A model generated the notes under the pieces. That model searched no databases and was not told where the DNA came from. It saw nothing but the letters and a program-made list of their open reading frames with translations. Of a stretch of 64,000 bases of DNA, positions 46,467-58,084 are shown piece after piece. This DNA comes from Dicyema japonicum. Its lineage: Eukaryota; Dicyemida; Rhombozoa; Dicyemidae. The stretch covers positions 39,621-103,620 of the forward strand of contig RDEW01000068.1 in NCBI GenBank assembly GCA_011109175.1, written 5' to 3'. The position numbers and the translations under genes are program-made. The first letter of the stretch is position 1; each line of letters opens with the position of its first letter.

Positions 46467-47500
46467 TCATTGAAGTTTTAGTTTCTTAGACATGGATTGC
46501 TTACTTGACTTGGAATTTTTTCCGTTTAAATTACTGCGTTTTACCGCTTCGATGTTTTTGTTATTCTCAAGGGTATCGAACATAGCAGTGGAAGACCTTA
46601 AAGTCTTATCAATTCCCTTCTCAATGCGAGACTTCTCCCGCTTGCCAGTTTCCACTTTACCGAGCTTCTTGAGCCTGTGACGCTGAAAAATTTTCTTTTT
46701 CCTGCGTTCCCGTTTCTTATCAGATTCCGTTCTTTCGTCCTTTCCAAGAATTAAACCACATTTTCGTTTGTCCTGCAAAACCGTAAACCAATAACACCAC
46801 CGTGATCTCTTCTGGAGCAAGGACCCCAGCCTGAGCAGACTGAGCTGTAGGGACGTTCTCCTCCGAGTACAAGGCAGCCAAATTGTTTACGATAACAGCG
46901 TCCGGCTGAGTCTATCGAACATTTACAAGGAAACTCACACTGGCGGGGGAATAGTGGAAGCTGGAGAACGATTTCAGCTTGTAGAAGAGGGAATTAAGAG
47001 AGGACCAAATTTCAGAATGTAGTTTCTCCAGTCTCCGATCTGCTTCAACTTTGGCGAGATTCTACATGAACTCAAATATAAAACCGACGAATTAGCGTGT
47101 GACTCCTCGTAGATACCATCTCCTCAAAGTCCGCTTGCTCATCGTTTTCCTCAGAATTTTTTTCCTCCGTCAAATCTCCGCAGAAAAGTCAAGTTCAATC
47201 TGATCTTCCTCAAAAAAATCCTTGTATGTTTTATGCCTTCTTATGACTTCTTCCACGGAATCGGACTCTTTTTCGTCTACTGGTTGAGGTTCCGTTGACT
47301 TTGCGGTAAAAAAGGGACGAGTTGTTTATAAATGAAAGGGAAGGCAAAAATTCTCTGTTAGTAAGCTCGATTTGCTTCTTTATTTGTTCGTTGTCGAGTC
47401 CGCTGATATACAAGTCTTTTGGAAGACGTTTTAAGTTAGGGATGTTTGTTTTGTGGAAATTCTTGTATAAGGTTTTCAGTTCATTCCTGCGGTCCAGACG
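46467..47500 (-). CDS. MPHOSPH10: MPP10, U3 snoRNP component; 5' end lost to a LINE
   Basis: Nucleolar protein of the U3 snoRNP that helps cleave pre-18S rRNA. Minus-strand blocks in family order: ELKTLYKNF, YISGLDNEQIKKQIELTNRE (the FDxEQIWQQLELQN motif), an acidic segment with KTYKDFFEEDQ (TYKDFF motif), IYEESHANS, LAKVEADRRLEKLHSEIWSS, LFYKLKSFSSFHYSP, AVIVNNLAALYSEENVPT, GVLAPEEIT and SDKKRERRKKK with a SSKQSMSKKLKLQ end. Introns of 23, 27 and 28 bp separate the later exons. Odd points: the first 30-40 residues are replaced by antisense LINE sequence at about 47490, the conserved WDDVVRK region between the acidic part and IYEESH is absent, and two frame joins need correction. Hence a reduced gene or a young pseudogene. 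Confidence 0.85.
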
Positions 47501-47692
47501 GAATTCATGCAATGGTTCTGAAAAACATTTGCCCTTGTGCTATATCATGGCCCTCACCAAAATTTTCAACTTTTCAATCAACAAAAATTGTATTTCTTCC
47601 ATATGGAAGCTATCAAATATACGACCAATTCTGAAACCCGGGCGACGAAAGGGATCACCAGCCTCTGATGCCTTTGGGATATCTTGATCGTG
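47480..47692 (+). pseudogene. LINE family C fragment, plus orientation
   Basis: HSCGPDGIHAMVLKNICPC (47485-47540) and KNCISSIWKLSNIRPILKPG (about 47580-47640), the RT entry block of family C. It faces a minus-strand copy across an abrupt junction at about 47690. Confidence 0.75.
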
Positions 47693-48740
47693 GGATCCGA
47701 CTAATAGGTCATCAGCATATGATAGGAGGAAATTGTCTTTATTATCGGGTTGTGGTAAATCGGACATGCATAAGTGGAACCTTGTGGGACACCATTGGGT
47801 AGTAATCTTGAAATTGATTTGGTCCCATCCATGTATACCCGGGCCCTTCTTCCATTTATGAAGTTAACAAGCCAAAGTTTTATATTGGGGTTGACGGGGA
47901 GGGCAAACAATTTTCGGGTTAGGATTTTCCTTGAGACAGAATCGAAGGCCTTTTGTAAATCGATAGAGCAAACGACTGTTTTGAGGTTACAAGGATTTGT
48001 GTTAAAGCCTTCAATGATAAATTGGTTGAGGGAAGCTAGGTGGGTAGAAGTTGAATGACCCCTTCTGAAATCAATTTTTCCAATAATTTTGATAAGGTGC
48101 ATAGTTAAGATATTTGTTGAAATGATGCAGGATTTTCCATAGGCTTCCCAGGCTTAAGGATTGGGGTATATATGACAGTATGCAGATAGTTGGAATTGTA
48201 TTCATGTTTAGTGAATAGTTGAAAATCACTGTGATTGCATCAATCGCAATAGCTCCAAGGTGTTCTCTCGGAAGTGCATGTGTATAAATCACTCAGTTTA
48301 AATTGAATATTTGCTTATTCTCGATATTAAACGGATTTCATACGAACGATCCTTACTTAGCGAAGTTGACTCCACTATGATATCAAATGGAATAATTTTA
48401 TAGAAAATTACATAACTTTTTTCCGGGTATATTTTCTGTGTACATGGAAAAGTCGGTTCGAAGATAGCCAACCCTCCAGGTCGTTTAGATGTGACTGAAG
48501 TTCTGATTTCGCCATATCCACGGATCTGTTTCTGCTTGAAATAATTAAATCGTTAGCATATGTTAGAAGCATTGAATCAGGTCCTCCATGGCGAGGTAAT
48601 TCTTGTAAGAATAACTTAAAAACGCTGGAGAAAAGGGCAAGCCTTGAGGGAGGCTATTCGGGAGGAGACAATATCTCAGCCTATATACACACGTCAACTT
48701 GGCGCAATTTAGAGGTTTTAATTTAAAGTAGTAATATTTT
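47693..48740 (-). pseudogene. LINE family C fragments, minus orientation, shuffled order
   Basis: The segment at 47693-48292 runs from AIAIDAITVIFNYSLNMNTI through KIDFRRGHSTSTHLASLNQF, VCSIDLQKAFDSVSRKIL and NGVPQGSTYACPI to LLSYADDLLVGSHDQDI, with the palm acids intact. The 48300-48740 segment, which lies 5' of it in reading direction, is a palm piece (LPQGLPFSPAFL, LTYANDLIISSRNRSVDMAK). A later part of the ORF thus precedes an earlier part, so two copies are joined. Confidence 0.75.
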
Positions 48741-48762
48741 TATTTATTAATTTTTAGTAATT

Positions 48763-49208
48763 TTAATAAAATTGTAATTTTTTCTTGAATTTTATTTTTT
48801 CTATTAATAAAATAAGGCCATACATGCGTTCTTTGAATGTCTCAAAGTAAATTTTGTCCCTTTCGGATTCGTTCTCTCCGTATATTCCGATGGTTTGAAG
48901 AGCTTTGGATGTAATAAAGGAAAACCTTCACAATACTGGTTTTTGTTGATCCACCCTTTCTTTTCGTGATCCAGCATTCTGAACATGGCTTCGATGTTAG
49001 TTTCTGTGAAAAACACGGGAAATTGGTTTGGTTTTGCCACATATTCTTTCAATTTCATTAAATATGACTTTACGTAGTTTGCCAAGTCAACTATCATTGT
49101 TACATCAAATATACCGGGTTTCTCCACAAGAATCTGACTCACAATCTCGTGGAATAGTTCCTTTATTTTGTATTCCTTTATGTACTCGTCGGCTTCTTCT
49201 ACTGACAT
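48763..49208 (-). CDS. EFCAB10: EFCAB10-like EF-hand / DPY30-type dimerisation protein
   Basis: Small protein of unknown role in animals; its family has an RIIa/DPY30-like dimerisation helix pair and a degenerate EF-hand and is linked to cilia. Two introns (49091-49114, 24 bp; 48903-48925, 23 bp) are removed to give 132 residues without frame break. The N-terminal part reads SVEEADEYIKEYKIKELFHE (dimerisation helix) and LVEKP; the middle is LANYVKSYLMKLKEYV; then FFTETNIEAMFRMLDHEKKG with WINKNQYCEALQTIG, an EF-hand-like loop, and a basic tail. I start at ATG 49208. The human family ends in a similar EALKTLG helix. The bases just upstream form a partial X-box (GTTGCTAGGATACA, 49209-49222). 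Identification by pattern, fairly sure. Confidence 0.75.
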
Positions 49209-50135
49209 GTTGCTAGGATACAATTTACTTATTTTTAAATTAACATATTAGAATTTCTCAGATTTGATAAATCAATTGGCTACCTTCTGCCTACACAGGT
49301 CGGTCCCAGATGTACTTTACTTACACGAGGAGTCCTGTGTCTCGCGGCAAGTAAAGATATATTGTTTTCCATCCAGAGAGCACTCATATGGCCCTTGGGA
49401 GTAACGATTCTGAAGTACTAATGTCAAGAGGTTAGAATATTTTACAACAATACAGGGTCAAGACATGCATCCTCATCAACAACTTGTTTTTTTAACCGTG
49501 TCTTTATGAGGTATGCCAGTCTTAGGCGGATTCCAATCTCGGAATAAAAAAATAAAGTCTCAATGATTTATCTTTAACGATTTCCTACGTTTTACACATA
49601 TTGATTTCCCCCTTTTCTCGGTTATTTAATCTTTTCTCGATAAGTTGTCGCTTGTGATTACAGAAAATCGATGTGAGTTAACTGAGTGATCCTTGACTGA
49701 CAGGAGGAGGTTGGTATCTTGAATTGCTTTTCATAAGGGATTTCAGTCATTTCGTATATTGAGTGTTTTTCAAAGTATTTGATGAAGGAGTTGATAAGGA
49801 AGTTGCTTGCTAGTTCGGTCACCCTTACGAATTTTCGTTGTCGCTCGAGTAGAGGTGCTCAAGAATAACAAACTCGGATTAGGACAGAAGACTCTGTTGG
49901 TGGTTTCCTAGGCAACATATTCAAGAAATAATAATCATTGATAGTGCCTACTGTCGCCGATACGACCAATCTTCACGCCCGAGATTCATCGACAGAAGGA
50001 AAGAACCTACGAATGTTCTCCACCCATAGCTGGGTGGACAAAGAAACGGTGCAAAATATTCAGCCTAAAAAATAACCCTACAGTCATCCAATGACAACAC
50101 AATTAGTAAAAATATAAAAATCTTTAAAATAAGCA
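49209..50135. other. Spacer; no firm gene
   Basis: Short minus-strand protein-like stretches occur (MSALWMENNISLLAARHRTP near 49390; ELASNFLINSFIKYFEKHSI near 49790) but have no recognised domain. Confidence 0.3.
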
Positions 50136-51796
50136 TTATTCATCAGAGAGCACTTCACCGTGGGCTTTGTGCTGCCCGTCATAAACAATAAACTTTGCCC
50201 CCACGTGTATCGCCTCATTGAAATTACAAAACTTAAAAACAAAGACCTCCCACATTCGAACTACAAATTAACTAAAATCCCCACCGACTCTTTCAGTTCT
50301 TCCAGCAAAGCAGTCTGTCTGATCCCCTCCATGAAAATAGTCGAGATATCTCCCACTTTGAGAGTAGAAGAGCTCTTCAGAGTAAAGACTCGACCCACAA
50401 ACTTTTTCCTACATAAAACCAGGATCTTGAAGCCACCAAACTTGTCCCTGGTCACTTAAATCATAAGACAACTATTCTGGGGACACACAAGATGAATCGA
50501 TAAAAGCGATTGAAATTCGTGACTTTACAGCGGTCAGAGTAGAACAGGGAAACTTCCACCTATGAAGACTGTCGACGGATATTTGTAGGAATTCCCCATC
50601 ATCAAGGGGACCTAGCAATAGTACTTGTCCAACGCTGATTGTTCCCCTGACAATATTTTTAACAAAAACCTCTTCAAAGTCCCTCCAACAATAATTTTGT
50701 TTTTATTATTATTAAATATTCTGATTATCTAAAATTCAAATATTTAATAAACTCTGAATTCGCATTCTTCTGGTCTACTAGGGGACGGGGTGGGAATTTC
50801 AATCCCGACAGAAATCCGTGATCAGTCTACGTTACTTCCAGTTAAAAGAGAGATTCCAATCAATGGAATACTTCCATGATATTACAGGAGTACCAATTTG
50901 ATTCCAATGTAGAAACAAGGTCCGCCTTCGCATTAACTATCTTCCAATTTTCCCGCCTATTCTTCCTGCTTCATTAATTTGCTCCAAAATCTGCTCCAAT
51001 TTGATCTCGGAATTTTCCGCTGTCATGTTGTCGGTTTTGTTAAGCACAACGACTGTTGGGAGATCGAAAGCGACATAAATAGACAGGTAGTCCTCAACCG
51101 AAAGGCCTTAGGTTAGTCGCATTCCTTACCGCTGGTCTCGTTCTGTGAACTACAAGAATGCCAAATTCTGGGTGATTCGCAGTTAGACCTCCGAGAGCTG
51201 TTCGCAAGAATTTCTTGTTCCCCGGCAGATCGAGGATCGCCACGAGTCTTTCGGCATCTGGAACAAATCTCTGTTAAATCCCTGGTGTACTATCTGAAAT
51301 TAAGAACCCTTAAACCTCATCATCTTTGTTAAGTCCAATAATGATGGGTGAGGTAGTCGAAGTCATACCAGAGTTTAACTCGTGGTAATGTGTCAGCAAT
51401 GATATCCTTGCTAATCCTGACCGTCGTCCAGTTTTCCGTTGTCGAGGAAACCCACAAGGTTGACTTTCCCGCGTTTGATTTTCCCACCACGGCAATTCTT
51501 ATCTCGGGTCTCTTCCATAAGAGTAAAAAAAACCGTCGCAATCCCTACCTGTTCTTTGATGATAGTTACTTCAACGTGGTCCTTAAGTTTGGAGACATCA
51601 GCCTTAGCTCCAGCTTAGAGGCCATCAGTAGCACGTGATCGATCGAGGACTGCATCTCCTTCTCCGTTATATTAGCCACTGAGCCGTCGTCGTTGATTCC
51701 AAGGAGGTAGATAGCTTTTCCGTCGCCCTGGCTTAATCTGTAGTTCATTTGGGTGACGAGACGTTCCAGGCGGCGTTGAGAAGGACCGGAGATCAT
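50136..51796 (-). CDS. GTPBP1/GTPBP2-like translational GTPase
   Basis: Elongation-factor-like GTPase of the GTPBP1/2 family, implicated in rescue of stalled ribosomes and mRNA quality control. From ATG 51796: RRLERLVTQMNYRLSQGDGK, AIYLLGINDDGSV, then the G domain with G1 AVVGKSNAGKST (about 51470), HELNSGMTSTTSP at G2, DLPGNKKFLRTALGGLTANH at G3 (DxxG), PTVVVLNKTDNM at G4 (NKxD), the EF-Tu-like domains (GISLLTGSNVD, GTISVGQVLLLGPLDDGEFL, SVDSLHRWKFPC) and the C-terminus FVFKFCNFNEAIHVGAKFIV with YDGQHKAHGE, TAA 50136. Micro-introns of 22-24 bp are clear (for example the one ending before GTISVGQ); one is 37 bp. About five one-base breaks occur, with conserved residues either side. It lacks the long N-terminal extension of the human protein. 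Confidence 0.88.
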
Positions 51797-53249
51797 CCTC
51801 TAAGAGTGAGGAAAATTCATACCTTGTACTCAATGTTACCCTCGTCTGACTAAAATAGTTATTTATAAATACTTCAGTGGATATGGATTACCCTTGCTCA
51901 TAAATAATGTAAAATTAAATAATTGTTAAATTTATTATTATTATTTAATTAATTTAATAATTTTTAAATATTTATATATTAGTTTATTATTTAATTTATT
52001 AAATTAATCTTGATTATTTCTGTTTGCTGTTAATTCTTTAATAAAATCAGGACAATTTTTATACACCAAAATCAAAATTCCAATTTCAAATTTGTCCCCA
52101 AGCAGTCAGGTTCACTAATATGTGACGTAAAAAATTAAAGATAGTCATAATAAAATGTTAATAATCAATTTTTATTGCATCATTTAATAATTATTCACTT
52201 TTTAGTAATATTTATCATAAGTGTACTTTAAGATAACCATGATCAATGGAATCTGAAAACAGTAGGTCGTTGGTCGTACCGCAGCCACCAGGCAACCTAT
52301 TTGGTGGTTGTTTCGTAAGGGTCTGTTTCGCTAAAAATGTGAGCAGTTTTCTCTACGAGTTGATGACCTACATAAAAACTTAAAATTTTTGGTTGTTGCT
52401 TTTCTGTTAGCTACCAGTTTCCTTCACTTGAACGATTGGCCTTAAGATTGGTTTAGAGCCTTTATGTCTTTACCTTTCGTCCTCTTCCTATTTGTGTGCG
52501 TTGATTATATGACTGATTCAGAAAACATTTTTGAACTAAAAAGTGTTGATTTGGATAAGGTTATTGCAACTTTTCGTAGTAAGAGTGTTGCAGGAATTCA
52601 TGTTTAAATTAGAGTGACATCATTTTATTAATTCACTTTTCGTGTAATTATTTTACAAAGTTGAAGAATTCTCATTTTGATTGGCACTATTCTCATATTG
52701 AACGACACTTCTCATATTGATTGGCACTATTCTCATATTGAACGACACTATTCTCATTGAATGGGAAATGGTATAGTTTTGTCGATCAATAAATAAGATT
52801 TGAATTTGCTTCCACATAACAGATATGTGTTTTTTAGATATCATTCGAACTTCGGGACGATAAATTCTTCATTTTTCTGATGGTGAAGAATAATTTTTCA
52901 TTAACATTTAACCCTTCCTTTATGGCCTATGCGATTGTCCAGATCTTCGAAATAGGCTTTACGGCGAATATTCACATAAATTTCATAAGATCCCTAAAAT
53001 TAATCTAGGTCATGTTGACCGTTTAGTATGGAAAAACTTCCTGGCCTATTACTTAATTTCCATTTACTACTGGTATGCTAATCATGACTTATTTTAGAAC
53101 GACTTATATACGTTCTTTGTTGTCTTGCAACGTTCCTGTGAATTTTTATTTAGTGACATCAGTCGGGTGTCTGTCGAAGACTTTAATTAGTTTTTTCTTA
53201 TGAAAGCGCGTGTCTCTATGTCAAAAGAATGCAAATGGTTTTAAATCGA
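51797..53249. other. AT-rich spacer, no gene seen
   Basis: Very AT-rich from 51.9 to 52.2 kb. No conserved frame; one small tandem repeat (52672-52760). Confidence 0.45.
52672..52760. repeat. Short tandem repeat, about 41-bp unit
   Basis: TGATTGGCACTATTCTCATA followed by TTGAACGACAC is repeated twice, with a degenerate partial third unit, each made of two related 20-bp halves (ATTCTCATATTGA). Confidence 0.8.
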
Positions 53250-53600
53250 CCAATTGGAATAAATTTTGTGAGAACAGGTGGTATTGTCTCATTGAAGTTT
53301 CTGACGGCAGAGTCGATTGAAGGGAAACTTCAGAATGATTGAGTTGTGGTCGGTAAGTAAGCCTTATATACAAGAGATGACAGACGCAAAAGAAGGCACA
53401 GTAAAGGAAATATCCTGTGAGGTGGATAAGTCACCATGTCGGATCCTTGTATGTTTACTTGGATCATCGAGGTAATCAACTCGTCAATGGTGTCTGATGC
53501 GAGAGATTCACTAAAGTCCAGTTGTAGCTTAGCACACTAGAGAGGATTCTTTGAGTTAGGGAATTTTCGATTCGGGTGAAGCGGGTGAGATCAGGCGAAG
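53250..53600 (-). pseudogene. LINE endonuclease C-terminal fragment
   Basis: Minus strand DLSTSQDISFTVPSFASVIS followed by GLLTDHNSIILKFPFNRLC, comparable to the SPDITFVS...SDHLPI end of an APE endonuclease. Confidence 0.45.
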
Positions 53601-54039
53601 AGATAACTATGGATGTTTACAATTTTCATTCAGTGACAGAAGGCGGATATTGAATGTTAGTTGTTCAGAGGAAAGAGTGCTTATATGATATCCAAGATGT
53701 CGTCGAAAATGAAATAAGAACTCTTCTCTTCTAATTCTGACTTTATCTTGGTTGGAGAACTGAACTCGATAACGTAAGCTTTGGTTGTTTGACGCCAACC
53801 AAGATTGAAGACTGTCAACAATTATTAACTTTGAACTGAAACACTACTTTCCGAGTGTTGAGGGAAAACTGGTGTCTTTCCATCTTCTCCTTCATAGAGC
53901 CTGCGAAAGCCCCAGTTATCTTGCAGGTAATTAGAAATAGCTACATTCCCCGGATATTGTAACTAAACCTAAAAGTTAAAAAACCTCCCATATTTGTAGC
54001 TTTGGTGCTGAATGTGTAAACTGGAAGAATCTTAGTTAG

Positions 54040-55750
54040 TTAGTTAAGAGCTCTTTCGCGTGTCCCTAAAAGGGGTTCGCTTGAGCCATGTTTTGCAGCC
54101 ATCCTCCTCGCCATCCTCGCTTACGCCATCTTGTTCTGGCCTTCATTCGAACATCATCCAGATCGTCCGCTGTCACCAATTTACGACTATTTTGTTCGTA
54201 GTCATCTTTTAAGCAGGTTGGAAATGTGTTTCTTGGTCTGCCTCGAAATCCGCGACTTCCGGCGTAGTAGAAATATTTTTCAATTATTCTGTAACATGGC
54301 GTAGTCGAGTCTAGTCTGAGGATATGTAAAAATAGTCGCCATCTCGATAAAATAACATCGGTGCTGAGTGGTCAGGATTTACATCGTGAATATAGATTTT
54401 CATTTGAGATTTTTCTCTGCAAAAAAATTCCAATTAACATCCGGAGTTGGCTCCTGTGAAAAGTATCTAGCTTCTCTAAATCAATTTTAGAAGATGCCCA
54501 TGTTCCAGAATTGTATAGCAAAATTGGTTTAACAAACGTGTCGTATAGTCTGACACGAAGTTTCAGTGATACATGTTTTTTCCTTATCCAAATTAGGTAC
54601 ATTTTTTGAAGTATATGGTAGCCAGCATTTTCCTTCGACAAATATCCTCAGCATCACCTAGCAGTGAGCCGAGTTTTTTGGTATGTCTCCAGCACTCATC
54701 GTTCCTTGATTCTGCTCGTTCGACTCGTGTATAATCAGTTTTTTTAATGTTTATGCGTAAATCACAATTCTTAAAAATACGTTCGGCTTGAAGTAAAATT
54801 TGGTCAAGTACTTCTTGGTCGGTAGACACAAAGTCTACATCATCCGCATAAATTATCTCTGTTATGTCCCGGTATTTAGGACCCATGACATTTCTCAATT
54901 CCTTGAGCGCAGCTTCGAGGTAAACAATAAATATAATTGGGGACAAGGAATCTCCTTGTGGAGTACCCATGTTGGTACTGAAACTCTTCGAATGCTTTGT
55001 TCCTATTCTCACGGATAGGTCAGTTTCGGAAAGTAATAAACTTATTAGTCTCAGGCAGTCTTCGTCAAGCAGTTCCTTTAGAACAATCATGAGTTTTTCT
55101 CTATTGATGCTGTCAAAAGCCTTCGTTAGATCAATTCCTAGGATGTAGATTACTTTCGTGTATTTTTGACATATTGATGTGAGCCATCGATGACTCCACA
55201 CAATATCTGAGGTTGATCTTCCACTTCTAAACCAACTTTGACTTAGGGAAAGGTATTTTTCCACTGGCTCTCGTATACGGTTAAGCACTATGATCGATAA
55301 GGTTTTCCTGATAACTGACAATAGAATAATAGGTCTTAGTCCGTCCAACGACCCTTCTTTTTTCCCAGGTTTATGTATTGGAATTAAGACTCCATGTCCC
55401 AAAGGAAGTGGACAGTGAAGTTCCATCGACTCATTTAAGATATTCGTGATTATATTCATAACAGTAACCGGGGCATGTTTTTGTAACTCACCCGGAATGC
55501 CATCATAACCAGCCGACCGATTTCCCTTTAGATGCATAAATGCATCGGTTACTTCCTTTATTGTAATTTTGTTTGTAAGGGGTCTCGGATATCCAATAAA
55601 TTTAGGTACATTCATCCCTTCAGATTTAAACAACGACTCGAAGTGTCTAGCAATATAATTTGCTTTATCCTCAGGGTTTTGAAGATATTGACCTTCGTCG
55701 TCACAGACTTTCAGTGGTTTCTTTGCAGTTCCTCGTGTAAGTATCATAGT
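54040..55750 (-). mobile_element. LINE family A reverse transcriptase, best-preserved copy
   Basis: Non-LTR retrotransposon RT. A 384-codon open frame (54593-55747) carries every RT block: GYDGIPGELQKH (about residue 80), LRPIILLSVIRKTLSIIVL, SWFRSGRSTSDIVWSH, IDLTKAFDSIN (first catalytic Asp), MGTPQGDSLSPIIF, IIYADDVDFVS (catalytic YADD, about residue 300), NIKKTDYTRV and KKLGSLLGDAEDICRRK. After a break the thumb and tail follow (KLRVRLYDTFVKPILLYNSG, RSQLRMLIGIF, RWRLFLHILRLDS, SRGFRGRPRNTFP). The upstream endonuclease is missing, so the copy is 5' truncated and immobile on its own, but it is young enough to keep most of the frame. It serves as the reference for the other family A pieces. 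Confidence 0.9.
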
Positions 55751-55839
55751 GTTTATTGATAATAGGATTTACAATGGGCCTAATAAACTGGCATAAACAA
55801 GGGACATTAGTAAACTATGTGAAATCCTATTAAGGAACT

Positions 55840-56060
55840 CAAGGAAGAACGTCTGCTAGTGCAACCAAATCTATTTTCCAATAGTCCATTACAGGCTTTC
55901 GTTCCCGAAGAGAGGTCCAAAAATAGGTCCACTCTCATTTTTATAGCACATCCAACCTTCGCAGAAATCACTTCATAGGCGAAAGGATTTTCATCAAAAA
56001 TGCGTGGAACGACTTTCGAAAGAAAAATGCGGATAGAAAATAAAAATACTTGATACAAGG
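55840..56060 (-). repeat. Dispersed repeat R1, partial copy 3
   Basis: Minus frame PFAYEVISAKVGCAIKMRVD, then SGTKACNGLLENRFGCTS, aligns with the reading at 62780-62920. It covers only the distal part of R1. Confidence 0.55.
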
Positions 56061-58084
56061 AATCACTTGAATTCCTATCGGAAGATAAATGATCTATGAA
56101 GTACTCACTAAAGAGAATCCTAATTGATCAATGCATAATCTTTGGAGAAAAACTCAAGAGATTTAATAGAACAGATCAAGGAGATTTCATTCCAAATGAA
56201 ATGGATCATAATATGGAAACCCCACTATGAGTTTAAATGATCAACAAATTTTTATCATGTAACGAGATCATTGGTGAAGGTTATCAGTGAGTGCATAAAC
56301 AATGCACTGGATTACCTCCATGAAGGTGTTTAAAGAAGCTGAGACGCGAAAATATTATAAGGGAACAACTATTCAGCTTTCGTTCATGTAAATCCTGCGG
56401 TTCATCTAAACTTGAGATAAACAAGAGGCTTCATTTTCCATTTTAATGTTAATGTCTCGACTAGAGCAACTGAAAACGATACTTTCTAACTTGGTGACCT
56501 GTCACGTGTTCTTTATATTTAACTTGAAAACCCACTTTTGTGGATATAATCATGTTTTGGAGGTTCCCAACCTTGTTTTGTTATCAAGAAAATTTTACTT
56601 TTACCCCATTTAGGCCCACCTATAAAAATAGTCTCTTGTCTGAAAATTGATTGTGGACAAAGATACACAAACTTCTATTTTTTTAAAAGAAAACAAAAAA
56701 AGCCTTTTGGTCAAGAGATTAGGATTACGAGGGTGTTCCCTTTGATCGAGCCTATACTTAAACCAGAATCCTTCACGGTGCTAGCTTCGTCCGGTACTGG
56801 AGAAAAATGCGTGCGTCTTTTCTCCCACGACCCATGAGGTCTTCATCGCAATAAGAGTGAAATTGTAGTTATCTCTGAGTGATCCGTACTTACATATTTA
56901 TAATATAGATTGGGTATCATAATTTTTAAATAAACTTGGAAATATCTAGCCAATTCATTCAAGTCGATTCTCCTTGCATAACAAAGCGTACATGGGAAAT
57001 GTGAGAAGAAATTACTTTAATCTTCAATAATTGGGAAAACTTGAAAAGGTTGAGAATTCATATTTTTGGAAATAAACGAATTTGTGTTGACTTCTTTATA
57101 ACTTTCCAAACCTGACTTTATCTTTGTTTCCAATGCTTAACAATAATTTTTGAAGAATTGGATGACTCCAGTATGGAGGAAGGAGATGAGGATACTTAAC
57201 ATTTTTTACAAACATCAAATTATAATTTAAAAAAGTTATTACAAAGGGAATGACATTTATACTTTGAAAAAAAAGAAAGATAACAACGAATACCTGTGTC
57301 CTAACTTTTTTAATTCCGTGTATGGTCTGAGATGAAAAGACAGGCATTCACAAATCAAGTGGCTGAGTAACATTATACACAACAGGAATATGTTAATCTC
57401 AACCTTCGATTACGGAAACTGTCCCCTATTACAAGATGTTCAAATAATAACGATGATTTGATAATTCTCTAATCAATGCTATGAATTCTTAAGTTAAAGG
57501 GAATAGAGTTTTTATTAAAGCTTAATGTTAGAGATAATTATTAAGGATTTGGTGGAGTGTTGTCCGCAGAATTATCATTATCCTTTAATTAGAAATAAAT
57601 TACATTCCATCCTAAAATATCACATAAACGAAAGGATGTGTATGTTGGAGAACTTTCGTCATTTTGTCTATCATCCTTCCGATTAAATTCAAATATACCC
57701 CCATCCCATAATATCGTTTATTCTGAATGAATTGTTGCTCATTTATTGGACATTAAATTTTTCTTTATATATTAAAATTTATCAAATTAATCTTCCCATC
57801 CAACTGAGAATTCGATAATTTACTTTTTTGAAGAAAACCTATAAATTTTTAATTTGCAAACAAAACCCTGACTCGTCTTTATCTCAGAAAAATTCGTTTG
57901 CAATTTAGAATTCGTCTTTTGTTTCAAATTTAAAATAAATTTCTAATTTTAATGATTTAAGTTCGAAATACAATAATTACTGATCCATTTGATTAATTTA
58001 ATTTTTTGCTTGCTGTTTTGATTTTTTAATTTATTATTTTATGACCCCAACTCATTCATAAAACCCGTACTTTATATAACGTTG
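56061..58084. other. No recognised gene
   Basis: AT-rich, 2 kb. An 83-codon minus frame (57096-57347) is hydrophobic in part but not recognised. Confidence 0.4.

Noticed and set aside
47774-48058. Plus-strand 94-codon ORF
   Set aside because: Antisense shadow of the LINE C reverse transcriptase.
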